DNA of 64,000 bases from Micromonospora carbonacea (GCF_014205165.1 NZ_JACHMZ010000001.1:930001-994000); one strand, 5' to 3'; positions 1 to 9,206 are shown, numbered from the stretch's first letter. A program made the numbers and translations. The notes: a model not told the origin generated them from the letters alone.

Positions 1-310
1 CGGCGTCGCTCACCGTCTCGGCGGGGGAGTCGACGAAGCGGACCTGGAGCTCCTCCCACGCCGCCGCGTACCGGGCCCGGGACTCGGGGGTGAGCGGGGT
101 GAGCGTCAGCTCCGCGTGCCGGCGTTCCCGCTCCCGCAACTCCTGCTCGGCGTCGGCGCGGCTGTCCCGTTCGGCGACGACCCGGTCGTATTCGGGCCCG
201 AACCGAGACCGCAGCGCGCGGCGGCGGGCCGCCTGCCGGGCGACGACGGCCAGGACCGCGGCCACCACCAGCACGACGAGAACTATGACGATTACCTGCG
301 TGGGCGACAT
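1..310 (-). CDS. Membrane-anchored hypothetical protein, 3' end outside the window
   Basis: Reads leftwards from an ATG at 308-310 to the window edge, giving 103 residues without a stop. Residues 4-24 form one hydrophobic segment (VIVIVLVVLVVAAVLAVVA), followed by an Arg-rich stretch and a charged cytoplasmic region with RFGPEYDRVV and HAELTLTPL. I recognise this type as a widespread actinobacterial single-pass membrane protein of unknown function. GGAGGA sits six bases upstream of the ATG and supports the start. It is divergent from cvnA. No function is proposed. Confidence 0.75.
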   Translation of the reverse strand, partial: MSPTQVIVIVLVVLVVAAVLAVVARQAARRRALRSRFGPEYDRVVAERDSRADAEQELRERERRHAELTLTPLTPESRARYAAAWEELQVRFVDSPAETVSDA

Positions 311-610
311 GGCTCCTCCTTCGTCCCTCCGGTATTCCCTCCGGTCGCTGATCGCCAATCCCGATCCGGGCGACTTTCCTGGGCGATCGGCGGGTGCCGG
401 GTGCCGAACGGGGGGTTCCCGCCCTGATGGGCCGGGACTCCGGTACAGCGGAGCGTGCCGGGGCGAGCGCACCGGGCGAGAGGCCGGTACCGCATCCGCC
501 GACGATTACGTATCCTGCCCAAGGCGCCCGTGCCGGTGCCCCGGTGCCGTGGCGGCGAAGCCTGGCCGGCGCCGGTGCCACCCGCTGCCACACGTTCCGG
601 GCGAGGTCTG
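311..610. other. Divergent intergenic region upstream of cvnA
   Basis: 300 bases between the divergent membrane-protein gene and cvnA. No credible gene. A TATCCT box at 511-516 is a possible -10 element for the cvn operon, with no clear -35 element. Several open frames cross the region but start in low-quality contexts and are not supported. Confidence 0.4.
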
Positions 611-3025
611 ATGAACACCCGCGACTGGCCGATCCGCTCGAAGCTGACGGCCCTGGTCGTAGCGCCGGTCAGCGCGCTGCTGGCCCTGTGGATCTTCGCC
701 ACCACGCTCGCCTTCGGTCCCGCCCTGGACCTGCTCTCCGCGGGCACCCTCCTCTACGACTTCGGCCGGCCCGGTGAGACGGTCGTCGCCGAGCTGCAAC
801 GCGAGCGCCGGCTGACCGTGGTGCAGCTCGCCGGCGCCGCCGAGTTGCCGGAGCTGGCCGAGCAGCGGCGGCGCACCGACGTCGCGGTCGCCGAACTGCG
901 TCGCCGGGTCAACGGCGAGCGCCTGCGGGACGCCGCCGGCGACCTGCTCGACGCCCGGCTCGACCGGCTGCTCGGCGCGCTGGACGCGCTGCCCGCCGGC
1001 CGGGGTTTCATCGACCGCCGCGAGGTGGACCGGACGGGCGCGATCGGGCTCTACAGCGGCATGGTGGGCGCGGCCTTCCAGGCGTTCACCGCGCTGGCCG
1101 CCCTGCCCGACAACGACCTCAACCGGCAGGCGCTGGCGCTGACCGCGCTCGGCCGGTCCCGGGAGCTGCTCGGGCAGGCCGACGCGCTGCTCGCCGGGGT
1201 GCTGGTCACCGGGCGCTACGCCCCGGGCGAGCACACCCAGCTCGTCCAGGTCATCGGCAACCAGCGCTTCCTGACCGAGACGGCGGTCGCCGACCTACCG
1301 GCGGACGACCGGGCGGCCTACCAGCGGCTCGCCGAGAGCGAGGCGTTCGTCCGGCTGCGCACCCTCCAGGACGAGCTGGTACGGGCCGATCCCGGCCGGA
1401 CGCCGCAGCTCGACGCCCGGGCCTGGGAGACCAGCCAGGAGGCGGTCCAACGGGGACTGCGCGACTTCGAGCTCACCCAGGCCGACGCGATCGCCGACCG
1501 GACGGTGCCGGTGGCGGTCGGCATCCTGGCCCGGCTCGGCGTCGCCGGGGTGCTCGGGCTCGCCGCGATCGTGGCGTCGGTGCTGGTGTCGCTGCGGGTC
1601 GGCCGGTCGCTGGCGCGCCGGCTCACCGCCGTGCGCGACGCGGCGCTGGAGATGGCCGAGCGCCGGCTGCCGGACGTGGTCACCCGGCTGCGTCGCGGCG
1701 AGGACGTCGACGTGGCCCGGGAAGCCCCGCTGCTGCAACACGGCGAGGACGAGATTGGCCAGGTGGGGCGCGCGTTCACCGAGGTGGGCCGGACGGCCGT
1801 CCGGTCCGCGGTGGACGAGGTGACCCTCCGGCGCGGGCTCAACGAGGTCTTCCTCAACATCGCCCGGCGCAGTCAGGGGCTGGTGCACCGGCAGCTCGCC
1901 CTGCTCGACCGGATGGAGCGCCGGGTCGAGGACCCGGATGAGCTGGCCGAGCTGTTCCGGGTGGACCACCTGGCGACCCGGCTGCGCCGGCACGCCGAGG
2001 ACCTGGTGATCCTCGCCGGGGCCGCGCCGGGCCGGGGCTGGCGCAACCCGGTCGCGATGGTCGACCTGGTGCGGGGCGCGATCTCCGAGGTGGAGGCGTA
2101 CGACCGGGTCGACATCGCCGACATGCAGCCGGCCGCCACCGTCGGCCGGGCCGTGGGCGACCTCATCCACCTGCTGGCCGAGCTGATCGAGAACGCCACC
2201 GTGTTCTCCCCGCCCGGCACCCGCGTCGCGGTGCGGGGGCAGAGCCTGCCCAACGGGTACGCCGTGGAGATCGTCGACCAGGGCCTCGGCATGGCCGCAT
2301 CGGCACTGGAGGAGGCCAACCGCAGGCTGGCGACGCCGCCGGAGTTCGACCCGGCCGACAGCGCCCGGCTCGGGCTGTTCGTGGTCGCCCGGCTCGCCGC
2401 GCGGCACGGCATCCGGGTGCAGCTGCGGCCGGCCGCCCAGGGCGGGGTCACCGCCGTGGTGCTGATCCCGCACGGCCTGGTGACCAGCGAGCCGCCGCCC
2501 GGCCCGGCCGGCAGGCGGGCGGCGCAGGGCGCGGCCGACGACCGGCGGATGGCCAAGGTGACCCGGCTCAACACGCTGCCCCGGCCCCGCTCGGCCCGGA
2601 TCACCCGGGAACGCGGCGACTCGTCGACGGCCGTGGTCCCGCTGGTGCCCAGCCGCTCCGTGCCGGCCGACCCGGGCGACGGCGACGGCCTGCCCCGGCG
2701 GGTGCGCCGGCGCGGCCCCACCACCCGCCCCCGGCCGACGGCCCAGGACGCCCCGACCCCCCGCGCCCCGGAGGAGGCCCGGCGGCTGATGTCCGCGCTC
2801 CAGGCCGGCACCGCCCGGGGCCGCCGGGACGGCGTGGCCGGCGCGGCCGCGGACGGCGGCGACGCCGCCGGGGGCGACCCCCCGGGGGCTGGCCCCGGCC
2901 CGGCCCCGGCCCCCGCCGCCCCGACCGCCGCCGTTCCCCACCCGACCGCCGCCGGCGCGACACCGGAACCGGACGTCCCGGCGGCGCCCCCGCAACCCAC
3001 GACCGCAACTGAGAGGGACGCCTAG
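611..3025 (+). CDS. cvnA: Sensor histidine kinase-like protein with NIT domain (conservon component A)
   Basis: 804 residues. A membrane segment at about 13-35 and another at about 302-325 bracket an extracellular nitrate/nitrite-sensing (NIT) type helical domain. A HAMP-like linker and a dimerisation helix (RRSQGLVHRQL) lead into a HATPase_c domain at about 510-625 with an N box (HLLAELIENATVF) and a G box (DQGLGM). The last 180 residues are Pro/Ala/Arg-rich and probably disordered. The ATG at 611 is preferred over upstream starts because the signal-anchor follows directly. It begins a four-gene conservon (cvn) operon; in streptomycetes such operons form a G-protein-coupled-like membrane complex. 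The signal sensed is unknown. Confidence 0.9.
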   Translation: MNTRDWPIRSKLTALVVAPVSALLALWIFATTLAFGPALDLLSAGTLLYDFGRPGETVVAELQRERRLTVVQLAGAAELPELAEQRRRTDVAVAELRRRVNGERLRDAAGDLLDARLDRLLGALDALPAGRGFIDRREVDRTGAIGLYSGMVGAAFQAFTALAALPDNDLNRQALALTALGRSRELLGQADALLAGVLVTGRYAPGEHTQLVQVIGNQRFLTETAVADLPADDRAAYQRLAESEAFVRLRTLQDELVRADPGRTPQLDARAWETSQEAVQRGLRDFELTQADAIADRTVPVAVGILARLGVAGVLGLAAIVASVLVSLRVGRSLARRLTAVRDAALEMAERRLPDVVTRLRRGEDVDVAREAPLLQHGEDEIGQVGRAFTEVGRTAVRSAVDEVTLRRGLNEVFLNIARRSQGLVHRQLALLDRMERRVEDPDELAELFRVDHLATRLRRHAEDLVILAGAAPGRGWRNPVAMVDLVRGAISEVEAYDRVDIADMQPAATVGRAVGDLIHLLAELIENATVFSPPGTRVAVRGQSLPNGYAVEIVDQGLGMAASALEEANRRLATPPEFDPADSARLGLFVVARLAARHGIRVQLRPAAQGGVTAVVLIPHGLVTSEPPPGPAGRRAAQGAADDRRMAKVTRLNTLPRPRSARITRERGDSSTAVVPLVPSRSVPADPGDGDGLPRRVRRRGPTTRPRPTAQDAPTPRAPEEARRLMSALQAGTARGRRDGVAGAAADGGDAAGGDPPGAGPGPAPAPAAPTAAVPHPTAAGATPEPDVPAAPPQPTTATERDA

Positions 3026-3447
3026 TGGTGCACAGGACGAAGCCGAACGTCGATCTCGACTGGTTGCTCGACGAGCTGGTGGAACGCCTACCGGCCGCCC
3101 GTGAGGCGGTGGTGCTCTCGGCGGACGGCCTCCTGCTCGGCGCGTCCGCCGAGCTCGACCGGACCGCCGCCGAGCACCTCTGCGCCCTGGCCTCCGGTTT
3201 CTCCAGCCTGGCCAAGGGCGCCAGCCGGCACCTCGCCGCCGGCGGGGTGCGGCAGACGGTGGTGGAGATGGAGTCGGCGTACCTCTTCGTCACCGCCGCC
3301 GGCCAGGGCGCGTGCCTCGCGGTCGTCGCCGAGGCCGACGCGGACATCGGCCTGGTGGCGTACGAGATGGCGATGCTGGTGATCCGGGTGGGCGAGAACC
3401 TGACGGCCCCGGTCCGGTCCTCCTCGGGTGGGGCCGATGCGGGCTGA
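3025..3447 (+). CDS. cvnB: Roadblock/LC7 domain protein (conservon component B)
   Basis: 140 residues covering one roadblock/LC7 fold: DWLLDELVERLP, then VVLSADGLLLG and the strand-rich AYLFVTAAGQGACLAVVA. Roadblock proteins in bacteria act as GTPase-associated regulators, as MglB does for MglA, so this is the probable partner of the downstream GTPase. The GTG start overlaps the cvnA stop codon (TAGTG), which implies translational coupling; a second GTG follows immediately at 3028. Confidence 0.9.
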   Translation: MVHRTKPNVDLDWLLDELVERLPAAREAVVLSADGLLLGASAELDRTAAEHLCALASGFSSLAKGASRHLAAGGVRQTVVEMESAYLFVTAAGQGACLAVVAEADADIGLVAYEMAMLVIRVGENLTAPVRSSSGGADAG

Positions 3448-3823
3448 GTCCCCGGGGCCGCAGCACGAGTGGCTGGACGGCGACGCGGGCCCGGTCGTCC
3501 GCCCGTACACCCTGACCGGCGGGCGGGTCCGGCCGCCGGTCGGCCTCGACCTGGTGGCGTTCGTGCTCGCCGGCCGGGGCGTGGACCCGGCGGCCCACCC
3601 GCGGCTGCACCCGGAGCACCGCCGCCTGGTGGAGCTGGCCCGGCGGCCGGTCCCGGTCGCCGAGCTGGCCGTCGAGCTGGACCTCGCGGTGGGGGTGGTC
3701 CGGGTGCTCGTCGGCGACCTGCTCGCCCGTGGCCTGGTCTCGGTGCACGAGCCGGCCGGCACCGCGTTCCTACCCGACGACAACATCCTCAAGGCGGTGG
3801 TCAATGGACTCCGTGCGCTATGA
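3437..3823 (+). CDS. cvnC: DUF742 protein (conservon component C)
   Basis: About 128 residues from the ATG at 3437; an in-frame start three codons upstream is also possible. The family markers VVRPYTLTGGR near the N-terminus and a winged-helix-like middle (LVELARRPVPVAELAVELDL, VVRVLVGDLLARGLV) followed by LPDDNILKAVVNGLRAL are typical of DUF742. It overlaps cvnB by 11 bases and cvnD by 20 bases. In conservons this protein associates with the kinase-like and GTPase components; its biochemical role is not established. Confidence 0.88.
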   Translation: MRAESPGPQHEWLDGDAGPVVRPYTLTGGRVRPPVGLDLVAFVLAGRGVDPAAHPRLHPEHRRLVELARRPVPVAELAVELDLAVGVVRVLVGDLLARGLVSVHEPAGTAFLPDDNILKAVVNGLRAL

Positions 3824-4403
3824 CCGGGGCGGGTCCGGGGTGCGGATCCCGCTGGCCCTGAAGATCCTCATCGCGGGCGGCTTCGGCGCCGGCAAGACGA
3901 CGCTGGTGAGCGCGCTGAGCGAGGTCCGGCCGTTGCAGACCGAGGAGGTCCTCACCGGCGCCGGGATCGGCGTGGACGACCTCTCGGGGGTGGAGGGCAA
4001 GTCCACCACCACGGTGGCCATGGACTTCGGCCGGATCACCATCAACGAGGACCTCCAGGTCTATCTGTTCGGCACCCCGGGCCAGGACCGGTTCTGGTTC
4101 CTCTGGGACGAGCTGGCCTTCGGGGCGCTCGGCGCGGTGGTGCTCGCCGACACCCGCCGGCTGGCCGACTGCTTCCCGTCGATCGACTACTTCGAGCAGC
4201 GGAACATCCCGTTCGTGGTCGGGGTGAACTGCTTCGACGACGGCCGCCGGTTCAGCCTGGACTCCGTACGGCACGCGCTGGACCTCGACCCGGGCGTGCC
4301 GTTGCTGTTCTGCGACGCCCGGGACCGCCAGTCCGGCAAGCTGGTGCTGATCTCCCTGGTCGAGCACGTCGCCAGGCAGCGCGGCGAGCCGGTGCCGGCC
4401 TGA
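3804..4403 (+). CDS. cvnD: Small ATP/GTP-binding protein (conservon component D)
   Basis: 199 residues. P-loop GGFGAGKTT at about 29-37, switch region EGKSTTTVAMDFGR, and FGTPGQDRF matching the DxxG-type G3 motif of Ras-like GTPases. The nucleotide-base motif is VGVNCFDD, where canonical NKxD is degenerate, as is common in this family. Start ATG 3804 lies inside cvnC. No cytochrome P450 gene (component E of some conservons) follows; the next gene is a lactonase, so this is the four-gene type. Confidence 0.92.
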   Translation: MDSVRYDRGGSGVRIPLALKILIAGGFGAGKTTLVSALSEVRPLQTEEVLTGAGIGVDDLSGVEGKSTTTVAMDFGRITINEDLQVYLFGTPGQDRFWFLWDELAFGALGAVVLADTRRLADCFPSIDYFEQRNIPFVVGVNCFDDGRRFSLDSVRHALDLDPGVPLLFCDARDRQSGKLVLISLVEHVARQRGEPVPA

Positions 4404-4515
4404 CCCGGCGGCGCACGGGTAGGGGCCGGGCCGACGTGGGTACGGTCCCCGGGGCGACGGGCCCGGCCGGCGCACGGCCGGCGGCGCACACGGACAGCAG
4501 CGGAGGGCGGACCGG

Positions 4516-5553
4516 ATGACCGGGCAGCAGACGATCGTCCACATCGGGGGCTACACGGCGGCCACCGGGGGGCGGGGCGAGGGGATCGTCGCCGCCCGGC
4601 GCGACCCGGTGACGGGCGCGCTGACCCCGCTCGGCACCGCCGCGGCGACCCCGTCGCCGTCCTTCCTCGCCCGGCATCCCACCCTGCCGGTGCTCTACGC
4701 CGTCAACGAGCTGCCCGAGGGGGAGGTCAGCGCGTTCCGGGTCGGCCCGGACGGCGACCTGACCCCGCTCGGCTCGGTCGGCACCGGGGGCGCCGAGCCC
4801 TGTCACCTGGCGGTCACCCACGACGGCGGGCACCTCGTGGCGGCCAACTACGGCGGCGGGAGCCTGGCGGTGTTCCCGCTCGACCCGACGGGCGCGCCGG
4901 GCGACCGCAGCGACCTGGTGGTCCACGCCGGGCACGGGCCCGACCCGCAGCGGCAGGAGAAGGCGCACTGCCACATGGTCAGCCCGGCGCCGGACGGCGG
5001 GCCGCTGCTCGCCGTCGACCTGGGCACCGACTCGGTCTACCGGTACGACCTCGACGCCGCCTCGGGGCGGCTGGTGCCCCGGGCGCCCCGGGTGCACGCC
5101 CCGGCCGGCTCCGGCCCGCGTCACCTGGCCCGGCACCCGGACGGCCGGCGTTGCTGGCTGGTGGGTGAGCTGGACGCCGCGGTCACCGCGTACGAGCTGA
5201 CCGCCGACGGGGCGCTGCACCAGCGGGGCCGGGTGGACGCCAGCGGCCGCGCCGGGCCCGTCCAGCCCTCCGAGATCGCCGTCGGCCCGGACGGGCGCTT
5301 CCTCTACGTCGGCAACCGGGGCGTCGGCACGGTGTCGGTCTTCGCGCTCGCCGGTGACCTGCCCGAGCTGGTCGCGGAGGTGGCGACCGGCGGGGAGTGG
5401 CCCCGGCACTTCGCCCTGGCCGGCGAGCACCTGTACGTCGCCGACGAGCGCGCCGACATGGTCCGGGTGTTCCGGGTGGAGGCCGCGACGGGGGTCCCGA
5501 CGGCGGTGGGGGAGCCCGTGGCGCTGCCCAGCCCGACCTGCGTCCTGCCGTGA
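4516..5553 (+). CDS. Lactonase-family seven-bladed beta-propeller protein
   Basis: 345 residues resembling 6-phosphogluconolactonase of the YbhE/Pgl type. Repeated blade signatures are visible: HPTLPVLYAVNE, HLAVTHDGGHLVAANYGGGSLAVF, CHMVSPAPDGGPLLAVDLG, SEIAVGPDGRFLYVGNRG and WPRHFALAGEHLYVADE. It has no signal peptide, so it is probably cytosolic. GGAGGGCGGACC just before ATG 4516 is a good ribosome binding site. A role in the oxidative pentose phosphate pathway is possible, but many actinobacterial paralogues have unknown substrates and no pentose-phosphate genes are nearby. Confidence 0.88.
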   Translation: MTGQQTIVHIGGYTAATGGRGEGIVAARRDPVTGALTPLGTAAATPSPSFLARHPTLPVLYAVNELPEGEVSAFRVGPDGDLTPLGSVGTGGAEPCHLAVTHDGGHLVAANYGGGSLAVFPLDPTGAPGDRSDLVVHAGHGPDPQRQEKAHCHMVSPAPDGGPLLAVDLGTDSVYRYDLDAASGRLVPRAPRVHAPAGSGPRHLARHPDGRRCWLVGELDAAVTAYELTADGALHQRGRVDASGRAGPVQPSEIAVGPDGRFLYVGNRGVGTVSVFALAGDLPELVAEVATGGEWPRHFALAGEHLYVADERADMVRVFRVEAATGVPTAVGEPVALPSPTCVLP

Positions 5554-5610
5554 CCGCCAGCGGTTCCGGCCCTGATCAGGGGCGTGCCGGCGACCTCGGG
5601 GCACCGGGTC

Positions 5611-5657
5611 GTTACTCAGCGTAGGAAAAGTGATGACATCTGTCTCTCCTGAGTAAC
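5611..5657. promoter_or_regulatory. Inverted repeat GTTACTCAG/CTGAGTAAC upstream of the VWA gene
   Basis: Perfect 9-bp arms at 5611-5619 and 5649-5657 separated by 29 bases, in the unusually A/T-rich intergenic stretch before the gene at 5702. It could be a bipartite operator or a hairpin in the leader. The spacing suggests a dimeric regulator or looping, but no binding protein can be named. Confidence 0.4.
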
Positions 5658-5701
5658 TTTCGTCCGAACGGACGTGGCAGTACCAGCAGCGGGTCCGCAA
5701 G

Positions 5702-7471
5702 ATGGTCACCGTGTCAGGCCGCCATCGTATGCAGTCAGGTATCCGCGGAGCAGGCGCGGTCGCGTCGGCGACGGCGCTCGTCGTCGTCATCGCGGGTGCC
5801 TGGTTCGGCTACCGGGCGTTGGTCCAGCCCGCCTGTTCGGGGCAGGTCCAGCTGTCGGTGGCGGCGGCGCCCGAGCTGGCCCCGGCGGTGCAGGCCGCCG
5901 CGGCGCAGTGGGTGTCCGACGGGGCGGCGGTCGGCGGCACGTGCATCGCCGTGAACGTCACGGCGGCCGAGCCGGTGGACGTCGCCGCCGCGGTGGCCGG
6001 CAAGCACGGGGTGCAGCTGGCCGGCGTCGGCCAGGCCAGCGGCACGGCGGTCACCCCGGACGTCTGGGTGCCGGACTCCTCGACCTGGCTGCTGCGGCTG
6101 AAGAACGCCGGGGCCACCGCGTTCGCCCCGGGCAACGGCGCGTCCATCGCCCGCAGCCCCGTGGTGGTGGCGGTGCCCGAGCCGGTGGCCGAGACCCGGT
6201 TCGGCTGGCCGGAGAAGAAGCTGACCTGGACCGACCTGCTGCGCCAGGTGAGCAGCAGCAAGCCGATCCGGGCCGGGATCGTCGAGCCGACGCAGGACGC
6301 GGCCGGCCTGTCCGGGCTGCTGTCGATGACCGCCGCCGCCAGCGGCGCGGGCGGCGACGCGCAGCAGGCCACCACGGGGGCGTTGCGGGCGCTGGCCACC
6401 GGCCGTTCCGCGCTGCGCGAGGACCTGCTGGCCCGGTTCCCCCGCTCCTCCGACCCGACGGCGATCGCCTCCGGCCTCGGCGCCGCCGCGCTGTCGGAGG
6501 AGGACGTGATGGCGTACAACGAGCGGAAGCCGCCGATCCCGCTGGCGGCGCTCTACCTGGAGCCGTCGCCGATGCCGCTGGACTACCCGTACGCGGTGCT
6601 GCCGGGCATCGAGCCGGCGAAGCAGGCCGCCGCGAAGGTGCTGTTCGAGGTGCTCACCACGCCGGGCTTCCGCAACCGGCTGGCCGAGCGGTCGCTGCGC
6701 GCGCCGGACGGCAACTGGGGCGACGGCTTCAACGCGCCGCAGGGCGCGCCGAGCCCGGCGGGTGGTGCGGCGACCGCGCCGGCGCCGGGCGGCAACGGCG
6801 CGGGGGGTCTGGACCCCGTCGCGATAGAGCGCGCCGTCTCCAGCTGGTCCATCGCCACCCAGTCCGGGCGGATGCTCTGCGTCATCGACGTCTCCGGTTC
6901 GATGAAGCAGCCGGTGCCCAGCGCCAACAACGCCACCCGGGAGCAGGTGACGGTCGCGGCGGCCAGCCGGGGCCTGAACCTCTTCGACGACTCCTGGTCG
7001 ATCGGGCTGTGGACCTTCTCCACCGAGTTGGTCGGCAGCCTCGACTACCGGGAGCTGGTGCCGATCAACCCGCTCTCCAGCAACCGCAGCCGACTGGAGC
7101 AGGGGCTGGCCACGATCCGGCCCTCCAACGGCGACACGGGCCTGTACGACACGATGCTGGCCGCCTACAAGGCGGTGCAGGAGGACTGGGAGCCGGGGCG
7201 GGTCAACTCGATCGTGTTGTTCACCGACGGCAAGAACGAGGACGCCAACGGCATCTCCCAGCAGAAGCTGCTCGCCGAGCTGAAGCGGATCGCCGACCCG
7301 GAGCGGCCGGTGCAGGTCGTGATCATCGGCATCGGCAACGACGTCAGCAAGTCCGAGCTGGAGTCGATCACCAAGGTCACCGGCGGCGGCAACTTCGTCA
7401 CCGAGGACCCGACCAAGATCGGTGACATCTTCCTCAAGGCGATCGCGCTCCGCCCGAACGCGCCTCGCTGA
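5702..7471 (+). CDS. Substrate-binding-like and VWA domain fusion, membrane-anchored
   Basis: 589 residues. An N-terminal signal-anchor at about 16-40 is followed by a periplasmic-binding-protein-like domain (about 45-370) with PDVWVPDSSTWLLRL and VVAVPEPVAETRFGWP. A Gly/Ala/Pro linker leads to a von Willebrand A domain from about residue 389. The MIDAS metal site DVSGS is present at about 396-400, with later MIDAS residues in NGDTGLYDT and VLFTDGKNED. The protein probably sits outside the cell and binds a ligand or protein through a divalent cation. It is an orphan gene here. Start ATG 5702 lacks a strong ribosome binding site, so a start a few codons downstream is possible. Confidence 0.85.
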   Translation: MVTVSGRHRMQSGIRGAGAVASATALVVVIAGAWFGYRALVQPACSGQVQLSVAAAPELAPAVQAAAAQWVSDGAAVGGTCIAVNVTAAEPVDVAAAVAGKHGVQLAGVGQASGTAVTPDVWVPDSSTWLLRLKNAGATAFAPGNGASIARSPVVVAVPEPVAETRFGWPEKKLTWTDLLRQVSSSKPIRAGIVEPTQDAAGLSGLLSMTAAASGAGGDAQQATTGALRALATGRSALREDLLARFPRSSDPTAIASGLGAAALSEEDVMAYNERKPPIPLAALYLEPSPMPLDYPYAVLPGIEPAKQAAAKVLFEVLTTPGFRNRLAERSLRAPDGNWGDGFNAPQGAPSPAGGAATAPAPGGNGAGGLDPVAIERAVSSWSIATQSGRMLCVIDVSGSMKQPVPSANNATREQVTVAAASRGLNLFDDSWSIGLWTFSTELVGSLDYRELVPINPLSSNRSRLEQGLATIRPSNGDTGLYDTMLAAYKAVQEDWEPGRVNSIVLFTDGKNEDANGISQQKLLAELKRIADPERPVQVVIIGIGNDVSKSELESITKVTGGGNFVTEDPTKIGDIFLKAIALRPNAPR

Positions 7472-7699
7472 CGTGCGCCATACTGAGTCATCAATCAGCG
7501 GCGGGGGCTCGCCGCGCGGGGAAACCCTTGCGCCGAGCCACGTGCCGCGCCGGTCCGCCAGCAAACTGACGGCAATACGTCCGAAGTAATCGGCGGCCAT
7601 AGTTATTAAGAGAAGATGTCGAGGTGCTCCGGCGCCGTCGGTCCCGTTGGGGAGACCGGACAACGCCCGGGGCCTTTCTCAGCAGAGTGGGGAGGGCCG

Positions 7700-9184
7700 G
7701 TGACGTCGGCGACGCTGTTGACCGCCACCAGGACGCCGCCGCAGCCTGGTGCTGACCGGGGCGGGCCCGTGGCTCGCGTCGACGAGCGGGCGTACGTTCG
7801 CATGCTGGTCGTGCTGGACACCGCCGTCCTGGCGGTCGCGGTGCTGATCGGCTACGTGGCCCGTTTCGGCGACGAGGAGCCGGTGGGTTCGGAGATCCCG
7901 TACGTCGTGGTGGCCCCCGTGCTGCTGCTGACCTGGCTGCTCTCGCTCAAGATCCTGCGCTGCTACGACGACCGGGTGCTGGGCTACGGCGCCGACGAGT
8001 ACCGGCGGGTCGGCAGCGCCAGCCTGCGCCTCGCGGGCGGCACCGCCATCGCCGGCTACATCGCCGACGTCGGCGTCTCCCGGGGCTTCCTGGCCATCTC
8101 GTTCGCCGTCGGCATGCTGGGCCTGGAGGTGGCCCGGTTCGCCGCCCGCAAGCGGCTGCACCGGGCCCGGTCCCGGGGGCGCGGCTGGTCGCGCAAGGTG
8201 CTGGTGGTCGGCGACACCGCGCACGTGCTGGAACTGGTGCACCAGCTGCGGCGCGAGCCGTACGCCGGCTACCACGTGGTGGGGGCCTGCATCCCCGACG
8301 CGCTGCTGGCGCCGGTGCCGCAGCGGCTCGGCGACGTGCCGGTCGTGGGCTCGTTCCGGGGCATCCCGGAGGCGGCCACCGCGATCGGCGCGGACACCGT
8401 GGCCGTCACCGCCTCCGGCGAGCTGACCGCGACCCGGCTGCGGCGGCTCGGCTGGCAGCTGGAGGGCACCGGCGTCGACCTGGTCGTCGCGCCCGCGCTC
8501 ACCGACGTCGCCGGCCCCCGCATCCACACCCGGCCGGTCGCCGGCCTGCCCCTGATCCACGTGGAGGCCCCCGAGTTCCGGGGGGCCCGCAAGCTGGTCA
8601 AGGGCTTCGTCGACCGGTCCGCCGCCGCCGTGGCGCTGGCCCTGCTGCTGCCGCTGCTGGCCGTGATCGCCCTGGCGATCAAGCTCGACAGCCGGGGGCC
8701 GGTGCTGTTCCGGCAGATCCGCGTCGGCCAGGGCGGCCGCGAGTTCGGGGTGTTCAAGTTCCGCACGATGGTGGTCAACGCCGACGCCCTGCTCGCCGAG
8801 CTGACCACCCGCAACGAGACCGACGGCCTCATGTTCAAGATGCGCGACGACCCCCGGGTGACCCGGGTCGGTCGGGTGCTGCGCAAGTGGTCGCTCGACG
8901 AGCTGCCCCAGCTCGCCAACGTGCTGCTCGGGCAGATGAGCCTGGTCGGCCCGCGTCCCCCGCTGCCCTCCGAGGTGGCCCGCTACGACGGCGACGTGGC
9001 CCGGCGGCTGCTGGTCAAGCCCGGGATGACCGGCCTCTGGCAGGTCAGCGGCCGGTCCGACCTGAGCTGGGAGGACGGCATCCGGCTCGACCTCTACTAC
9101 GTGGAGAACTGGTCGCTCGCCGCCGACCTGACGATCCTGTGGAAGACGTTCGGCGCGGTGGTGCGCAGCCGGGGCGCCTACTGA
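7700..9184 (+). CDS. Exopolysaccharide polyprenyl-phosphate sugar-1-phosphate transferase
   Basis: 494 residues. Several membrane helices fill about residues 40-135, a CoA-binding-like Rossmann region (VLVVGDTAHVLELV) follows, and the C-terminal PF02397-type transferase occupies about 300-494 after another membrane helix (AAVALALLLPLLAVIALAIKL). Signature pieces include FKFRTMV, DELPQLANVLLGQMSLVGPRPP and KPGMTGLWQVSGRS. It should transfer a sugar-1-phosphate to undecaprenyl phosphate as the first step of polysaccharide assembly. Start GTG 7700 is preceded by GGGGAGGG; a longer frame from 7616 lacks such a site. No glycosyltransferase cluster accompanies it. Confidence 0.9.
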   Translation: MTSATLLTATRTPPQPGADRGGPVARVDERAYVRMLVVLDTAVLAVAVLIGYVARFGDEEPVGSEIPYVVVAPVLLLTWLLSLKILRCYDDRVLGYGADEYRRVGSASLRLAGGTAIAGYIADVGVSRGFLAISFAVGMLGLEVARFAARKRLHRARSRGRGWSRKVLVVGDTAHVLELVHQLRREPYAGYHVVGACIPDALLAPVPQRLGDVPVVGSFRGIPEAATAIGADTVAVTASGELTATRLRRLGWQLEGTGVDLVVAPALTDVAGPRIHTRPVAGLPLIHVEAPEFRGARKLVKGFVDRSAAAVALALLLPLLAVIALAIKLDSRGPVLFRQIRVGQGGREFGVFKFRTMVVNADALLAELTTRNETDGLMFKMRDDPRVTRVGRVLRKWSLDELPQLANVLLGQMSLVGPRPPLPSEVARYDGDVARRLLVKPGMTGLWQVSGRSDLSWEDGIRLDLYYVENWSLAADLTILWKTFGAVVRSRGAY

Positions 9185-9202
9185 CCCCGGGGCGTCCCCG
9201 GG
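9185..9202. terminator. Hairpin between convergent genes
   Basis: CCCGGGG-CGT-CCCCGGG (arms 9186-9192 and 9196-9202) begins at the stop codon of the sugar transferase and ends four bases before the stop of the converging phosphatase. It is a likely bidirectional terminator without a U-tract, as is usual at this G+C content. Confidence 0.55.
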
Positions 9203-9206
9203 CCGG

